A stretch of 64,000 bases of DNA from Chloranthus sessilifolius (lineage: Eukaryota > Streptophyta > Magnoliopsida > Chloranthales > Chloranthaceae). Shown piece by piece: positions 45,201 through 56,590 of this stretch (its first letter is position 1; each line of letters begins with the position of its first letter). The translations under genes and the position numbers were made by a program. Under the pieces are notes generated by a model. It was not told the origin of the DNA. It did no database searches and saw only the letters and a list, made by a program, of their open reading frames with translations. The DNA lies in the NCBI GenBank assembly GCA_021018995.1, contig CM037590.1, positions 71,581,597 to 71,645,596 on the forward strand, in the 5' to 3' direction.

Positions 45201-45929
45201 TTAGCCCTCTTAAAGAACTTTATCCTTCATTGTATGCGCTTAGTAGAAGGAAGAATGTCACTGTGATCGAGTGCATTGTTGAGGAGGGTAGCGATTCGAT
45301 GAGATGGGAGCTAGATTTCAGGCGTGATTTAAGGATTGTTGAAGAGGACCAGTTGTACGCTATAATTACTGAGATTTCAGGCATGAATTAAGGGGTGCGA
45401 ACCTCACTTCAGAGGAGGATAGGAGAATTTGGTGGCTTCAGTATAACGGGTAGTTCTCAGTGAAATCTACTTATTATTATTTTTGGTATAAACCGGTTAT
45501 TATCAGATCTTGATGGGGGTGTGGAAGGTTAAAGCACCCTCGAGGAGTGTTTTATTTGCTTGGTTTTCCTCTTTTAATCAGATTAAAACTGTTGACGAAA
45601 TTTAACGAAGGGGGATGGTGTTGCCGAATTGGTGTATTATATATTGCACAGACGTCGAATCGGCTGATCATTTGTTTATTCATTATCCGGTGGCTACTTT
45701 GATTTGGGGGATTTTTCGTAGTGGAGAGAACCTTATTAAGTGTATGCAGGAGACTTGCGCTGAAGTTATTGTTGAGTTTTGCTCCAATTATAATCAGAAA
45801 AAGGGCATGTGCGATGTGGCGTTCCGGTGGCTATTATTTCAGGCATTTAGAAGGAGAGGAATAACAGACTTTTTGAAGGGAATTTCAGGTCCCATATTCA
45901 AGTGGCTGGTGAGATTGTCAGAGACCTAA
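42260..45929 (+). pseudogene. LINE ORF2: endonuclease, reverse transcriptase, zf-RVT
   Basis: Endonuclease: FFSWNVHRLGEEQK, GMLQEAKWE (catalytic Glu), GGDFNVIRFPYEKSG, FTWSNGQK, SRIDRFLLS, and in another frame ISDHIPLML. RT: DRAPWSDGFPIKFFRVFWD, SFITLIPKKEGLEGIGDFRP, VRLIGSLYKVISKV, TQGAFLKDRQIADV, ILKLDMEKAFNQVS (catalytic Asp), then in broken frame FVNDTIIF, where FADD is expected, so the second catalytic pair is damaged. After the palm, SLGEHT-complement frames carry the thumb, and zf-RVT is seen at 45615-45929 (ESADHLFIHYPVATLIWGIF). ORF2 would nick the target and prime cDNA synthesis there. At least six frame changes. Confidence 0.85.
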
Positions 45930-46177
45930 GGGATTGGGGAAAGGTGTAGAGGTTTGAGACGGGCTGACAGCTGGTGCTCCTGGTCCTGGGTAGCCTCCTC
46001 CGTGCCGGTTTCAGTCGAGCGATGGTGGTCGGTACCTTTTTTGGATCTCGGCCCTCGTGTTTGTCTGGGCTGTGTGGCATTCTTTTTTGTTTTTTGGTTT
46101 GTTCTTCTTTGTTTTCTTCTTGACGAACCCCTCACTCATTTTTGATTTGTGGTAGTAATTTTGTTTCTTTTTATGAA

Positions 46178-46208
46178 ATTTAGCCTTACTGATAAAATAA
46201 GGCTAAAT
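46178..46208 (+). promoter_or_regulatory. 3'-terminal stem-loop of the LINE
   Basis: Perfect 11-bp inverted repeat ATTTAGCCTTA / TAAGGCTAAAT with a 9-nt loop, directly followed by an A-rich tail. LINE reverse transcriptases often recognise a 3' stem-loop, so this is a plausible template-recognition element. Confidence 0.6.
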
Positions 46209-47196
46209 AAAAAGTCCCAACACTGAAAACACAAATAAAGTAAAGATTAACAACTAAACGGTCATTGCTTCCATAAACTCTTGATCAACTATGAGACTTC
46301 TCAGAGTATCGGGGGAAAGACAAATCTCAAAAGCCATCGCCCCATTTACAGTCCCTGGATAACAAGTTATCTTACCGTCGAACTTATTAGCAGGCCCACT
46401 CCGCACCATCAACGGCTTTCCCCATCCAAAATCGGTGCCGTAAACGTTGAACCTCGGAGAGCTACTTGTTATAAAATCACATGTTTTTATGTTTCCTAAA
46501 CATTCAAACCTCGATTTCTTTACCCATGTATCTAACCACTCACGAATCTTCCCATCATTGATTGCACCCGTAGACTGGTTCAAAAGCAATGCAGCCCCCC
46601 TGAGCCCCTTCTCCATTAACTCCCTCGCAGTGCAAGTTGTAGCTCCTCCATTGAACGCGTTGCCTAGATAATAATTTGGCAGAGGCGGCCGCAACCTAGA
46701 TCGCGTCCCCACGGAAAAACGGTAGATTGTTTCTTGGTCGGTTTCCAAGTTACGTGCACGTGTAACCGATCGCCATACGTAAGCCGACTGCGGTGAGAAC
46801 TGGAAGAAGCCATCTTGAAGCGGCGGCAACGTGGATCGGAAGATGTACTGTTCAGGTTTGATAAATGGTAAGCGGACAATGGCTTCGCCGGGAAACTAGC
46901 GGGTCATGGCAGGAGGGTTCGAGAAATGATTTGCTCCGCGAGCGATCTCTGACCATGAATTGAAGAAATTCCAAAAGGAAGTGTCGTCGACTATGGCGTG
47001 GTTGAGGGAGCAGCTGACAAAGATGTCGTCTACAAGTTCGGTGACCTGCACCGCGAGAAGGGGCAGCGAGTGGCCATCATAGTTGACGGGTTTGTTGAGA
47101 GAGAAGAAGGAATTAATGATAGGTGGCATATAGATGGGGGCAAGGATATCAGATACTGTAACATGGTTCGCGGTAGCTTGGACGAATAGTATGCCT

Positions 47197-47857
47197 TGTT
47201 AATGAAAATTTGGTATTGATAATGGCTCTGAGGCACGTAATTCACTACGTTATCTTAAAGACCATAGACGCCCTCACTCCGTTGGATAAACTATGATGCA
47301 ATAGAGTTCCCTGCTAATCTGCCTTCAGGATACAACAGAGCCCGGTCTTGCCAAGAACCGTATGTTCTTTTCTAGATTGCACTTTTTAGAAAAAGAACCT
47401 GCCACACAGATTTTCTGATACACAAATGATAAGAACGAAAGAGAAAAAGAGAAATATATCTTATTTTTGTTGTGTCTTTTAACCTGGATCTGGTCTCTAT
47501 TTATAGAGGTAATCTTAAAAGATTGTGTCTTTTTAGATAACAAATAGAGATAATCTTAAAAGATTATGTTTTTTCACCATGAAGAGATTTGTGTCTTTTA
47601 AATTTACGGTGACAAGACACTTTTGAAAAGATCTGTCTTTTCACCGTGAAGAGACGCTAGACTTGTGTCTTTTCAACAAACGGTAAAAAGATAAATCCAA
47701 AATTTGAAAAGATGCTTTTGAAAAAATACTTTAGAGAGTAAATATTTACAAGTATGTCATTGAATTATTTTACAAGTTTGCCATTGAATTATTAATGATA
47801 ATTTAATATTAATTTTGAAATACAAAATTATATATTACTATCCTAATATATATAACA
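47197..47857 (-). repeat. 3' LTR of the copia element
   Basis: Pairs with 49149-49822. It contains CTCTATAAATAGAG (palindromic TATA region) and tandem AGATAATCTTAAAAGATT units, one fewer than the other LTR. Confidence 0.9.
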
Positions 47858-48419
47858 TTCCTCCACTTGTTTCAAAATAAAAAAATAAAAAATAAAAAAA
47901 ATTGTGTATCAGAGCAATCATACTAAGCATCATCAGAGGTACCGATCGGTTTAAACCTTTGACTAGTACATACAACTCAAAGTTTGTAAGGACTTTAAGT
48001 AGCTTATAGCTTTGAATTGAAAACCTATCTAACAAAACGAAATTATATACACTTACTATGACCTAAATCATTAGTGACATAAGGCCTGCACTTTACAGCC
48101 ATGCGCTAAAATCTTGATTTCATGAGTCTCTCGGAGAGATGACCGAATCTCTGTTGAAGCGGCTTCACTTCCATACTCATATAGGTGAATCTGTCATGGG
48201 TGCTCTTATAACTACTTTTTCACTCTAGCAAGTGAATGCCTACAGAATCATTAAGAGTTAAACTCACCCTCTCATATTACAGATGTGCACAAAATTTAAC
48301 ACCATAGGGATGACCAATAGGTAATATACCTTTATGCACTTTCAAGGGTCACAGAGTAGTTTCTTATCTCGGTGAACTTAGGATTTGGGATCTCCAACTC
48401 TACTAAGTTGAGGTTCAAC

Positions 48420-49124
48420 TACTGTATCTTTAAAGATATCGGTCTTAGGCCCATCCCCCTCGATGCTTTCAACACTGTATCTCCGAGTAGTGCTTTTATA
48501 AGTGAATCTGCAAGCATCTCAGAAGTTGGTATGTAGTCCAATGCGATTATCTCATTACTCAACGTCTATCGAATAATGTTATATCGAAGGCCTATATACT
48601 TTTATTTTCCCTTATATTTCTTATTACCTGAAATATGCAAAACAACTTTATTATGACAATAAATATTAATTACATATGTATGTTGAATCAAAGGAATTTG
48701 TCTTATAAAGCTTTGAAGCCACTCTGCCTCTTTTGCTCCCGCAGACAATGTTATATATTTTGATTCCATACTTGAGTCAGAAGGACATGTTTATTTTCTG
48801 GACCTCACGATACTGCTCCTCCTGTCAAAGTAAAAATCCACCCGAGAAAGTATTGAATAACCTATCGCTTAATGCATTGAGGATGTGGTCCTGATAATCT
48901 AGATCATCTTCTAGCCATTTAAGTCGAGCATTCGATCCTTCACTAGTCGTACTTTCCGTTGTTCTCGCTACAGAAACTGGTGGACATGGTGTAGTGATGA
49001 CGTAAACAATTTTGAATTGTCGCATGATAAATTGTACTTTTTGCTGCCATTTTTTAAAATTTGACCCGTCAAATCGGTCAAGTTTGATGAGATCTTGATT
49101 CATGAATTTTATACTCTGAGCCAT
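48420..49124 (-). pseudogene. Copia gag fused to the end of RNase H
   Basis: Gag start MAQSIKFMNQDLIKLDRFDG, then FKKWQQKVQFIMRQFK and YVITTPCPP, as in UBN2/DUF4219-type copia Gag, through DHILNALSDRLFNTFS. At this point the sequence jumps to the C-terminal RNase H: SGGF/GWIFTLTGGAVS, KYITLSAGAKEAEWLQSFIR-like and VVLHISGNKKYKGK, in shifted frames. The missing part (rest of Gag, protease, integrase, RT) would be about 3 kb. The joint lies in a short TTCTCGG block that could fit both partners. Such internally deleted copies can only move with proteins from full-length relatives. Confidence 0.8.
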
Positions 49125-49148
49125 TAGAACGAGATATTGTCTTTAAAT

Positions 49149-49822
49149 TGTTAATGAAAATTTGGGATTGATAATGGCTCCGAGGCACGTAGTTCACTAC
49201 GTTGTCTTAAAAATAATAGACGCCCTCACTCCGTTGGATAAACGAAAATGCAATAGAGTTCCCAATGAATCTGCCTTCAGGATACAACAAAGCCCGGTCT
49301 TGTCAAGAATCGTATGATCTTTTCTAGATTGCACTTTCTAAAAAAGAACCTGTCACACAGATTTTCTGATATACAAATGATAAAAACAAAAAAGAAAAAG
49401 AAAAATATATCTTATTTCTTTTGTGTCTTTTAACCTGGATCTGGTCTCTATTTATAGAGGTAATCTTGAAAGATTGTGTCTTTTCAGATAACAAATAGAG
49501 ATAATCTTGAAAGATTGTGTCTTTTCAGATAACAAATAGAGATAATCTTGAAAGATTGTATTTTTTTGCCATGAAGAGATTTGTCTTTTGAAAATTTCTA
49601 TCTTTTCACCGTGAAGAGACGCCGGACTTGGGTCTTTTCAACAAACGGTAAAAAGATAAATCCAAAATTTGAAAAGATACTTTTGAAAAACTACTTTAGA
49701 GAGTAAATATTTACAAGTATGCCATTGAATTATTTTACAAGTTTGTCATTGAATTATTAATGATAATTTAACCTTAATTTTGAAACACAAAAATATATAT
49801 TACTATCCTAATATATATAACA
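49149..49822 (-). repeat. 5' LTR of the copia element
   Basis: Pairs with 47197-47857. It has three copies of the AACAAATAGAGATAATCTTG unit. Its inner end is followed by ATTTAAAGACAATATCTCG instead of a recognisable primer site. Confidence 0.9.
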
Positions 49823-50119
49823 TTTGTCATTACAGTCGATGAAGATGGATGAAGAGTTGGGGGCGTGGTGTTTTATGGTGGCTAGGTGGCCGGTGAGAGG
49901 GTATCAATGGTCGAGGGTGCGAGAGAGGGAGGTTTTGAGGTGTGTAATGGTGGGTTCCATAGATGGTGGTTTTGGGAAGAGAAGGCCCCTTTGAGTGTAA
50001 TATGTTGAAAGCATGTTGAAATCCTACGGAGTCAAGTTGTATTGCAAGCGTTCTCCTGAGTTGCAGCATCCACGTACAGTAGACTGAGAGATGATGTGAA
50101 CTTCTTCATTAGTCCCCAT

Positions 50120-50701
50120 TCTCTATTTCTTTTTCCTCTTCTTCTTCTTCTCCTCCTCCTCCTCTACCGCCCAATTGTTCCTTTATTCATAGTATCTACT
50201 TTATGGTGGAAGAGTACCTTTAAATCCACCCACCAAATCTTTAAGTTCACCAATGATCAATCAAGTTAACTGAATTGAATCAGACAAAGGAGATTGTTTA
50301 TCGTCCCAATGTTTTACACGATGGATATTGAAATCATGGGCGTCCATCAGACGGTCGGTTTTTTATCTCATGACCCAAAAAGGTGACACTAAAATCAATT
50401 TTTAGCTTGCACCTAATGTTAAGGTCACTTTTTTAAGATGTGCGCCACGTGAAATAAAACACAGACCGTCTACGCTCATGATCTCAAGATCCATTTTGTG
50501 TGAACGATTAGGAGGATAAACGATCTCCATCTTTTGATTCAACGTAGTCAATATGTTTCAGCGAGGGTGAACTCAAAGATTGGGGGGTTAATTTAAAAGT
50601 TCTGATAGTAGAAATGATACAGGTTCATCCAAAGGCATAACATTTAAACACCAAAATAGTGTTTAATGTTTAACAAATCTTTGAGCAATAAATTAGACTC
50701 A
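50120..50701. other. Upstream flank of the BAHD pseudogene
   Basis: Begins with a CTT/CTCCTC-rich stretch (50129-50166), typical of a plant 5' UTR on the minus strand (GAGGAG). No further coding sequence is seen. Confidence 0.45.
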
Positions 50702-50874
50702 CACTATAAAAAATAAGTCTATTAGCGGCAGTTTTTTGCAGCAAAAAATTGCCGCCATTAATAAAACAATTATTAAAGACTATTAAGACTATTAGCGGCA
50801 AAAATATAGCAGCAATTTTTTTTGTTACAGCGACAGCTTTGGACTGTCGGCAATAGTCTTAGTTTTTTTTAGTG
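50702..50874. mobile_element. CACTA-type MITE, 173 bp
   Basis: Begins CACTATAAAAAATAAG and ends TTTTTTTTAGTG. The terminal inverted repeats continue with GTCTATTAGCGGCAG on one side and AGACTATTGCCGACAG (complement) on the other, about 30 bp in total. It is flanked by TCA and TCG, a three-base duplication with one change, as expected for CACTA elements. It has no coding capacity. Confidence 0.72.
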
Positions 50875-51699
50875 TCGTGATCAATTGGGAATCCATCATT
50901 AAATCATTTATCTGCCCAAGAATCATAGCTAAAGGGGAAAGTGAACCATGTCATTGGTAAACTTTATACCACCTAACAAAATTTAGGACAACAAATTGTG
51001 TTAGAGTGTATAAATTGGGTAGTTCAAATCACGCAAAAAAGTGTGATTTTTGAGCCAATTGCTTTTTAATTTATGATCTGTCATTTTAAGGGTATGGATT
51101 AGTGATTGTTAAACATTAAGGTTTCAATGTATAAGATCATTTAAACACGTTTTAGGTATTAAATAATGGTTAGGACCCAACGAGTAGGTCCTTTTCAAAC
51201 ATTTGCAGCCGCCTGATGTTCAATGATATCTCTTAAATTATTGAACTTATTTGCAGCCCTATATTTAATGATATCTCTTGAATTATTGAACTTCTCTTTA
51301 TAAAGACCTCGGATCAATGACAGAGTGACTAGTATATTTTGTCTTTATTTATTCTTTCAAAGTAAATTTGTGGTCAACTGTGCAACGTACTAAACTAGTG
51401 GGAATTCTGTTCTTGGATTTTTCTGCAATGAGGTGACCTCTATTCAGTCGTGGTTTTAGATAAGGGCCCAATCTATACAGAAGGAGCCATAAGAACATCG
51501 TTTTAAATATTAGTCTTATCCAATAAATATCCGCTTATATGTATAGGATTATGCCGCAATCCTATGTCGCGCCGATTCGGCCGATACACACCCGGAAGCT
51601 ATATAACGTCAAATATCAGCTCAAATGGTTCAAATATCGGGCTATATTGGGTCATATCTAGTTATATAGCTAATATGTATTGGATCCAGCTTAGACAAA
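50875..51699. other. Intergenic DNA with no recognised content
   Basis: AT-rich. Contains a pair of near-repeats with AATGATATCTCTTAAATTATTGAACTT around 51220-51290. No gene seen. Confidence 0.45.
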
Positions 51700-53216
51700 T
51701 GCCACGACTCGAAATTTTACCCCATCCCGAGGGCTTAGAATTTCGTGTTATAACTTGCACGCATTTCAGATACGCTAAGCGGACATATACATAATCAGAG
51801 TTCTCACGCTAATACGGTTCTACAAAATCCGTGAATCCAATAAATAGAAATGAAACATCAGGATAACCATAAATAAGGAATAAATATAATACGAGAAAAT
51901 TCATGAAATATCTACTAATCAAAGGGAAACTAAAGATCAAATATGAGTAAATAATACGAGGCTACAAAAAAACAATGACTGAATGAAATAAAAGGATAAA
52001 TTGCCTAAACCAAAAGTTCACTCCATCGATAAAATCACCTGAAATAATAAAAGTTACGATGGTTGAGTTGCTAAACAACACGCAATTCAGTGGATACACC
52101 ACCAATCTACCCTACACAACTCAGGTGCATTGTGGGTGTCTCATGAACAATAATAATAGTATTACAGTATATAAGATATAAAGAAATGAAATACTAAATT
52201 CCTACGTATCATAGAGTTCAGATCATATCAGAAATACAAGACTATGATTTAGACACACTCCAATTATAACGTACCTCATCATTCACCATACCTCATAATC
52301 GTAACATAACTTATTACAACGATACATGTGCCTTAACATCGCATGTTGTACATACATACTTCTATTCGTAATACAATATGTGCCAGAGTCACTGCTCAAA
52401 CCTACAATGTGGGGATCACCATAGTAGCATATCACCACAACATAACATAACATACATCCAATCTAGTCTCAGCAAGTGCACGCGTCTCTAAAGGCGAGAA
52501 CAACGTACTTCATAACATAACTCATAGTATCTTCTGAGAGATCCGTCTTAACTGTAGACGTTGTGGTCTTTACGATGGCTGCGTAAGAAACTACACGTAA
52601 AGACTTAGTTTTTTAATCTTATGTTGGCCTACACAGTGATGTCTTATTATATTTTATATTACATATTGTTTCTTAATATAATCCTATAATCTGAATCTAG
52701 AGTGAGTCATGATGAGATAAGCTTCAATAATCACATTTTTCAGGGGATGAATTTTGCAATAACTTGGGTGAACTTCGTGTGGCAGTCTATACTACTATAG
52801 AGGTTCTGTATCCATACATGGATGCCTACATTTCGAGTTTCATGTGACCGTAAAAAGAACTCTACCGTGACTAAGGCTTAAAGGTCGAGAGTCGTATCTT
52901 ATTCCTTAACTTAATCTATCATTTTTAAAACTTAGGGGTGATAAGGTCACCGTACATGCCACCATATACAAGGTTACACTGAATACACACTCATCTCACT
53001 CGTCATGATGTCTCATACCACTATGAGTTGTCAGACATGTGAATACGGTGTGGTCCCTGCTTCGTTACCATCTCAGTGAATCACTACACCCAAATGTAGA
53101 CATGATTTCACACACTCGCGCACATCACCTAGCCTATCCATAAAACGCACAACATACTGGTAATATGAATTATCCTCTTATTTTACGTAGTAAATAGAAA
53201 TGAAATCCAAGTTATG

Positions 53217-53271
<55 letters not shown>
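53217..53271. repeat. (AT)n microsatellite
   Basis: About 27 uninterrupted AT units. Confidence 0.97.
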
Positions 53272-53272
<1 letters not shown>

Positions 53273-53892
53273 CACATCATTACAATTATAAAATAGGTGC
53301 AGTTCTTAGTGTGCAATAAATCAAGAACATGAAAGGTAGGGTCGACTTCACAGATGACATCAAATTTCTAAAGTTTCCATGCCATTGCGAAGATCGCGTC
53401 GAGATGATAAAAAATATAATATATTATAATTGGATAAATACATAAAAAGATATAAAGATTTAATGTTTAAATCTATCATGACCATCAATCTAAAGACCTC
53501 ATTTTAAGATAACCTGCGTAGGAATTTTTTTGTTATGATACATCAGGGGTAGAGTACTCAATACTCTTCCAATGACACCGATGTTTCAGGACCCTAAACC
53601 TCGAATCGGGTATGAAATCCGAGTCCAAAACTTTGCGGGTCGATTTCTCAATACTTAAAGTTTTTTCTTTAAGAAACATCTCTGATGTCCTTGGGAAATG
53701 TGAAAGGTAAAATTTTCATTTCATAGATAATATCAAAGTTTTAAAGTATCGACTACATTGCTAAGATCACGTTGAGGAGATGAATTTTGACTACTTATAT
53801 GCCACATTTCAATAAAAAATGAGTTCGGAGTGAGCGGTCAAAGATTCACTTTAATTATGTGAATGCACACACTTTGGCGATACAGGAACATT

Positions 53893-54183
53893 GAACGTCT
53901 ATCTTACGACCACGGATGTCCGTCCTATGCAGAACAGTGAGATATCTAAATCATGAACGTCCATTTTGAAGCTACGGGCGTTCGTCCTACACAGAACAGT
54001 AGAGTATGCAAATCACAGACATCTAATTTGAAACTACAGGCGTTCGTCCTACATAGAATACTGTGGTAGGCAAATCACGAACGTCGGTTATGAAGTTATG
54101 GGCATTCGTCCTATGCTGAATAGTGGAGTATGCAAATCATGACGTCCATTCTGAAGCTTTACGGAATCTACGGACGTCCATCC
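53893..54183. repeat. 62-bp tandem repeat, about 4.7 copies
   Basis: Units start at 53893, 53955, 54017, 54079 and 54141, exactly 62 bp apart. Consensus blocks are GAACGTCCATTTTGAAG, ACGGGCGTTCGTCCTAC and AGAGTATGCAAATCA. Between-copy divergence is moderate. Confidence 0.9.
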
Positions 54184-54340
54184 ATAACCACAGACATTAA
54201 TTCTAAATGGAACCGAATCAATCTGTCCAAACCAATTAGAGCCACATCCAATAGATGTGGGGTCGATTTCTCCATGGAAGTTGGGGTTTGGTTAGGGTTG
54301 GACCTCCCTACCAATTTTAGGCACAGTCCAACCAGTGGTT

Positions 54341-56585
54341 TGTAATATCTCGGATATTTTAGACCTGTTTTCAATTACCACGGTAAGCGTGCCCAAAAAA
54401 GTTACGGGATGGATTAGGATTATTTGGATAAGTTATCGTAAGGGAAGGAAATTGGTCAAAGGAATTCGGGTTTAGACTTGAGGAGGTCCTGTGTTTTGGT
54501 AGCTTATACACTAAGGTGTATGTATGTGCTCAATACTGAAAATAATTTCAAGTTAAGTGGATAGAGTTTGTAAATAAAAGATCATGATATTTTGAGAAAC
54601 TATCATAATATTTTGGTGTAATAATTGTATTATAAAGAGAGAAGAGTGAAGGAGAAGTTTCATTCTTCCTCTCGTGAGAACCAAAGCTTGAAGCTTTTAC
54701 AACTTCCTTGTTTGCTTTGTTTAGATCCCTTGTGATTATACTCACTCTTCCCATCTTAGCCGTAGACAAACCTTGTGTGCAGCCTCTGTTTTGCTTTGAT
54801 ATATTGAGAAAGAAGGATAAGGGAGAGTGGTACTTTTGTGTGTGAATTTGGGCGGACTGTGGCTCTAGCAGCAATGGTAGAGATGGACTAAATCTGGAGT
54901 CCAATTGATAAAGGCTTGGTAGATTGATCCGGTGCTTGGAAATTGGATCAACGGAAGCCGAAGGAATCGACATTAAAAGGTAGGCTTTTAAATTCATTTG
55001 GTTAAGTTATTTGTTTCCTAGATTAGATTAAGAAATATGTGAAATTAAAAATGATGGCAGTTTGATTTTTGGAAGAAAAATCAAGTTAAGAAGAACAAAT
55101 TTCGAACAGTTGAGACCTAGAGAAATTCGAAGTTCAAATTTGAATTCGAACATAGAAATGGAATTCGATGATCGAATTTTGGGGCTGCTGTCTGATGCAT
55201 TTCTGAAGGAATTCAATGTTCGAATTCAAATTCGAACATCGAATTTTGAATTCGATGATCGAATTTTGTCCTGTTTCTTGCCTTCAAAATTTTCTTGGAA
55301 AATTTGTGGGGAGCTTTCGTCTGACCTCATAGACTTCATTAACACATTGTGGTGTTAATCCTTGTAGGTTCTAAATAGAGAGAGTCCACTGTGGGGACCT
55401 TCGTGTGAACTTAGATCGAATCAAGGTCAAACGTAGGGGAACCTTAAAACTTATGGCGTTTTATCTAAGCATTTATTAATCTGTTTTCAAGCATAGATCC
55501 TGATATTTTTTAATATAAACATGATGCTGAGTAGCATTACTTTGACTTAAGAAATTTTGAATAAACTTTGGAATAAATATGAACTCTGAAATTTTGGAAC
55601 TTCCGAACCTCACCTTTTGATCTAAAATATGTATTAGAACTCTGAAAATCTAGAAATGTATTAATTACATAAAATCCGATATGTTTAGTATCCGCATTTG
55701 ATTTAAGGTTAATTAGAACGAAACCCTAGATTCCATGACCCGTGTTGACGGTAAATCAGCCTAATGCAAGCTTCCCTTATGGCGCAGGGGCTTGTTGCAC
55801 TTTCAAAAAAAGGGTTCATTGAACGACGATGGTTAGTAGGGTTTTCCATCGGTAATACTTTCACTCTCATGATATATTAATTTGAGAGATAATCTTAAGT
55901 TATAAATTTAAGACATTTAACTACAAAAGCATGCATGTAATTCGAATCTGAAACCATAAGAACTTTAAATCTGTTTGATTTCTCTTCCGTTATACTATTT
56001 TAGAATTGGAAGTTAGTAAATCAAGGCATGTTTTGAAAGCCATATCTGATCCAATTTTAGTCTTTGAAAACCATTGCTTGTGACAAAATATGAATATATG
56101 AGTTTCCTCTACTGAGCTTCGATATTAGCTCACCCCGACTATACGTCGCAGGTGTTGAGACTGACTTAGGCTCTGACGACCTTGATCTTGAAAACTCTGG
56201 TTATATCCCTGAGGAGGAGCCAGAGATCCCAGCAGAGTTCTTTTCCTGATCTAGGTTTACTTGTTTGGTATACTTTTGTCATAGAATCTTTTTGAATTAT
56301 GGGCCCAAGGCCTTGTTTGGATATTTTTTTATATCATTATGGGGAACCATCATTAGGAACCATTGTTTAGGTGATTGGATTGGCCATCACCGATGGTTTT
56401 TCCTGATTTCTTTTTTAGATATATCGATGGTATGAGATGTTGTTTTTGTCTTATTAGTTTTATTTCTGTTTAGAACTATGCTTATGTTGCTGGCTTTAGT
56501 TTGATATGCGGCTTATTGAGAAATCAAGAAGTTGACGAACCGACCTTTCCTACACCATGAGGATTGGAAAAGTTGGGTCGTCATA
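54341..56585 (+). mobile_element. Solo LTR of a Tekay-like chromovirus
   Basis: Starts TGTAATATCTCGGATATTTT and ends AAGTTGGGTCGTCATA (expected GTCACA with one C-to-T change), 2245 bp. It is flanked by a perfect five-base duplication TGGTT (54336-54340 and 56586-56590). No polypurine tract precedes it and no primer site follows, so the internal part was lost by LTR-LTR recombination. It contains a promoter-like region with TTGTATTATAAAGAGAG near 54620 and an AT-rich GAATTC/TTCGAA cluster at 55076-55270. Confidence 0.85.
55076..55270. repeat. Cluster of GAATTC/TTCGAA palindromes in the solo LTR
   Basis: About ten overlapping ATTCGAA, GAATTCGA and TTCGAATT words in under 200 bp. They include GAATTCGATGATCGAATTTT twice, about 90 bp apart (near 55149 and 55247). 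Confidence 0.7.
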
Positions 56586-56590
56586 TGGTT

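Larger units (their letters stand above)
40329..46213 (+). mobile_element. L1-type LINE, decayed
   Basis: Two coding units in the plant L1 order: ORF1 with a nucleic-acid-binding Gag-like domain, and ORF2 with apurinic-type endonuclease, reverse transcriptase and a terminal zf-RVT zinc domain. No RNase H domain is seen at the end. The 3' end has a stem-loop and an A-rich tail, and lies only about 40 bp from the stop codon of the BAHD pseudogene. I could not identify target-site duplications. Many frame changes: inactive. Confidence 0.85.
47197..49822 (-). mobile_element. Internally deleted Ty1/copia element inside the BAHD gene
   Basis: Two direct repeats of 661 and 674 bp (47197-47857, 49149-49822) flank 1.3 kb. 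Both run TGTTATATATATTAGG to CATTAACA on the minus strand, with TGTTA/TAACA as terminal inverted repeats. A polypurine tract AAGTGGAGGAA precedes the 3' LTR. The ends fall inside the BAHD codons for Asp-Lys/Gly-Ile. I see no intact five-base duplication, only one shared A, so a few bases may have been lost at the junction. No primer site matching initiator tRNA-Met is visible behind the 5' LTR. The LTRs differ at roughly one base in ten in the part I compared, so the insertion is old. Confidence 0.9.
46254..50119 (-). pseudogene. BAHD acyltransferase pseudogene split by a copia element
   Basis: Removing the insert at 47197-49822, one continuous frame runs from ATG at 50119 to the stop at 46254, about 412 codons, close to the family length (430-460). 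Motifs: LTP(stop)DFNMLSTYYTQRGLLFPKP at the N-terminus, [29 protein letters not shown], the catalytic [14 protein letters not shown] (HxxxD), SRLRPPLPNYYLGNAF, and the structural TDFGWGKP (DFGWG). It ends AFEICLSPDTLRSLI. The family transfers acyl groups from acyl-CoA to alcohols or amines in the cytosol; the substrate cannot be told, though the motifs resemble uncharacterised At3g50280-type members. Three nonsense codons (two TGG to TAG, one TGA at DHF) plus the insertion make it dead. Confidence 0.9.

Noticed and set aside
47191-49828. A normal five-base target duplication around the copia element
   Set aside because: Flanks read GACAAA and AGGCAT on the minus strand; only one A is shared, so I do not claim a duplication.
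49830-50069. Minus-strand 79-codon frame as a separate small gene
   Set aside because: It is a shifted frame of the BAHD N-terminal part; the correct frame joins the rest of the gene.
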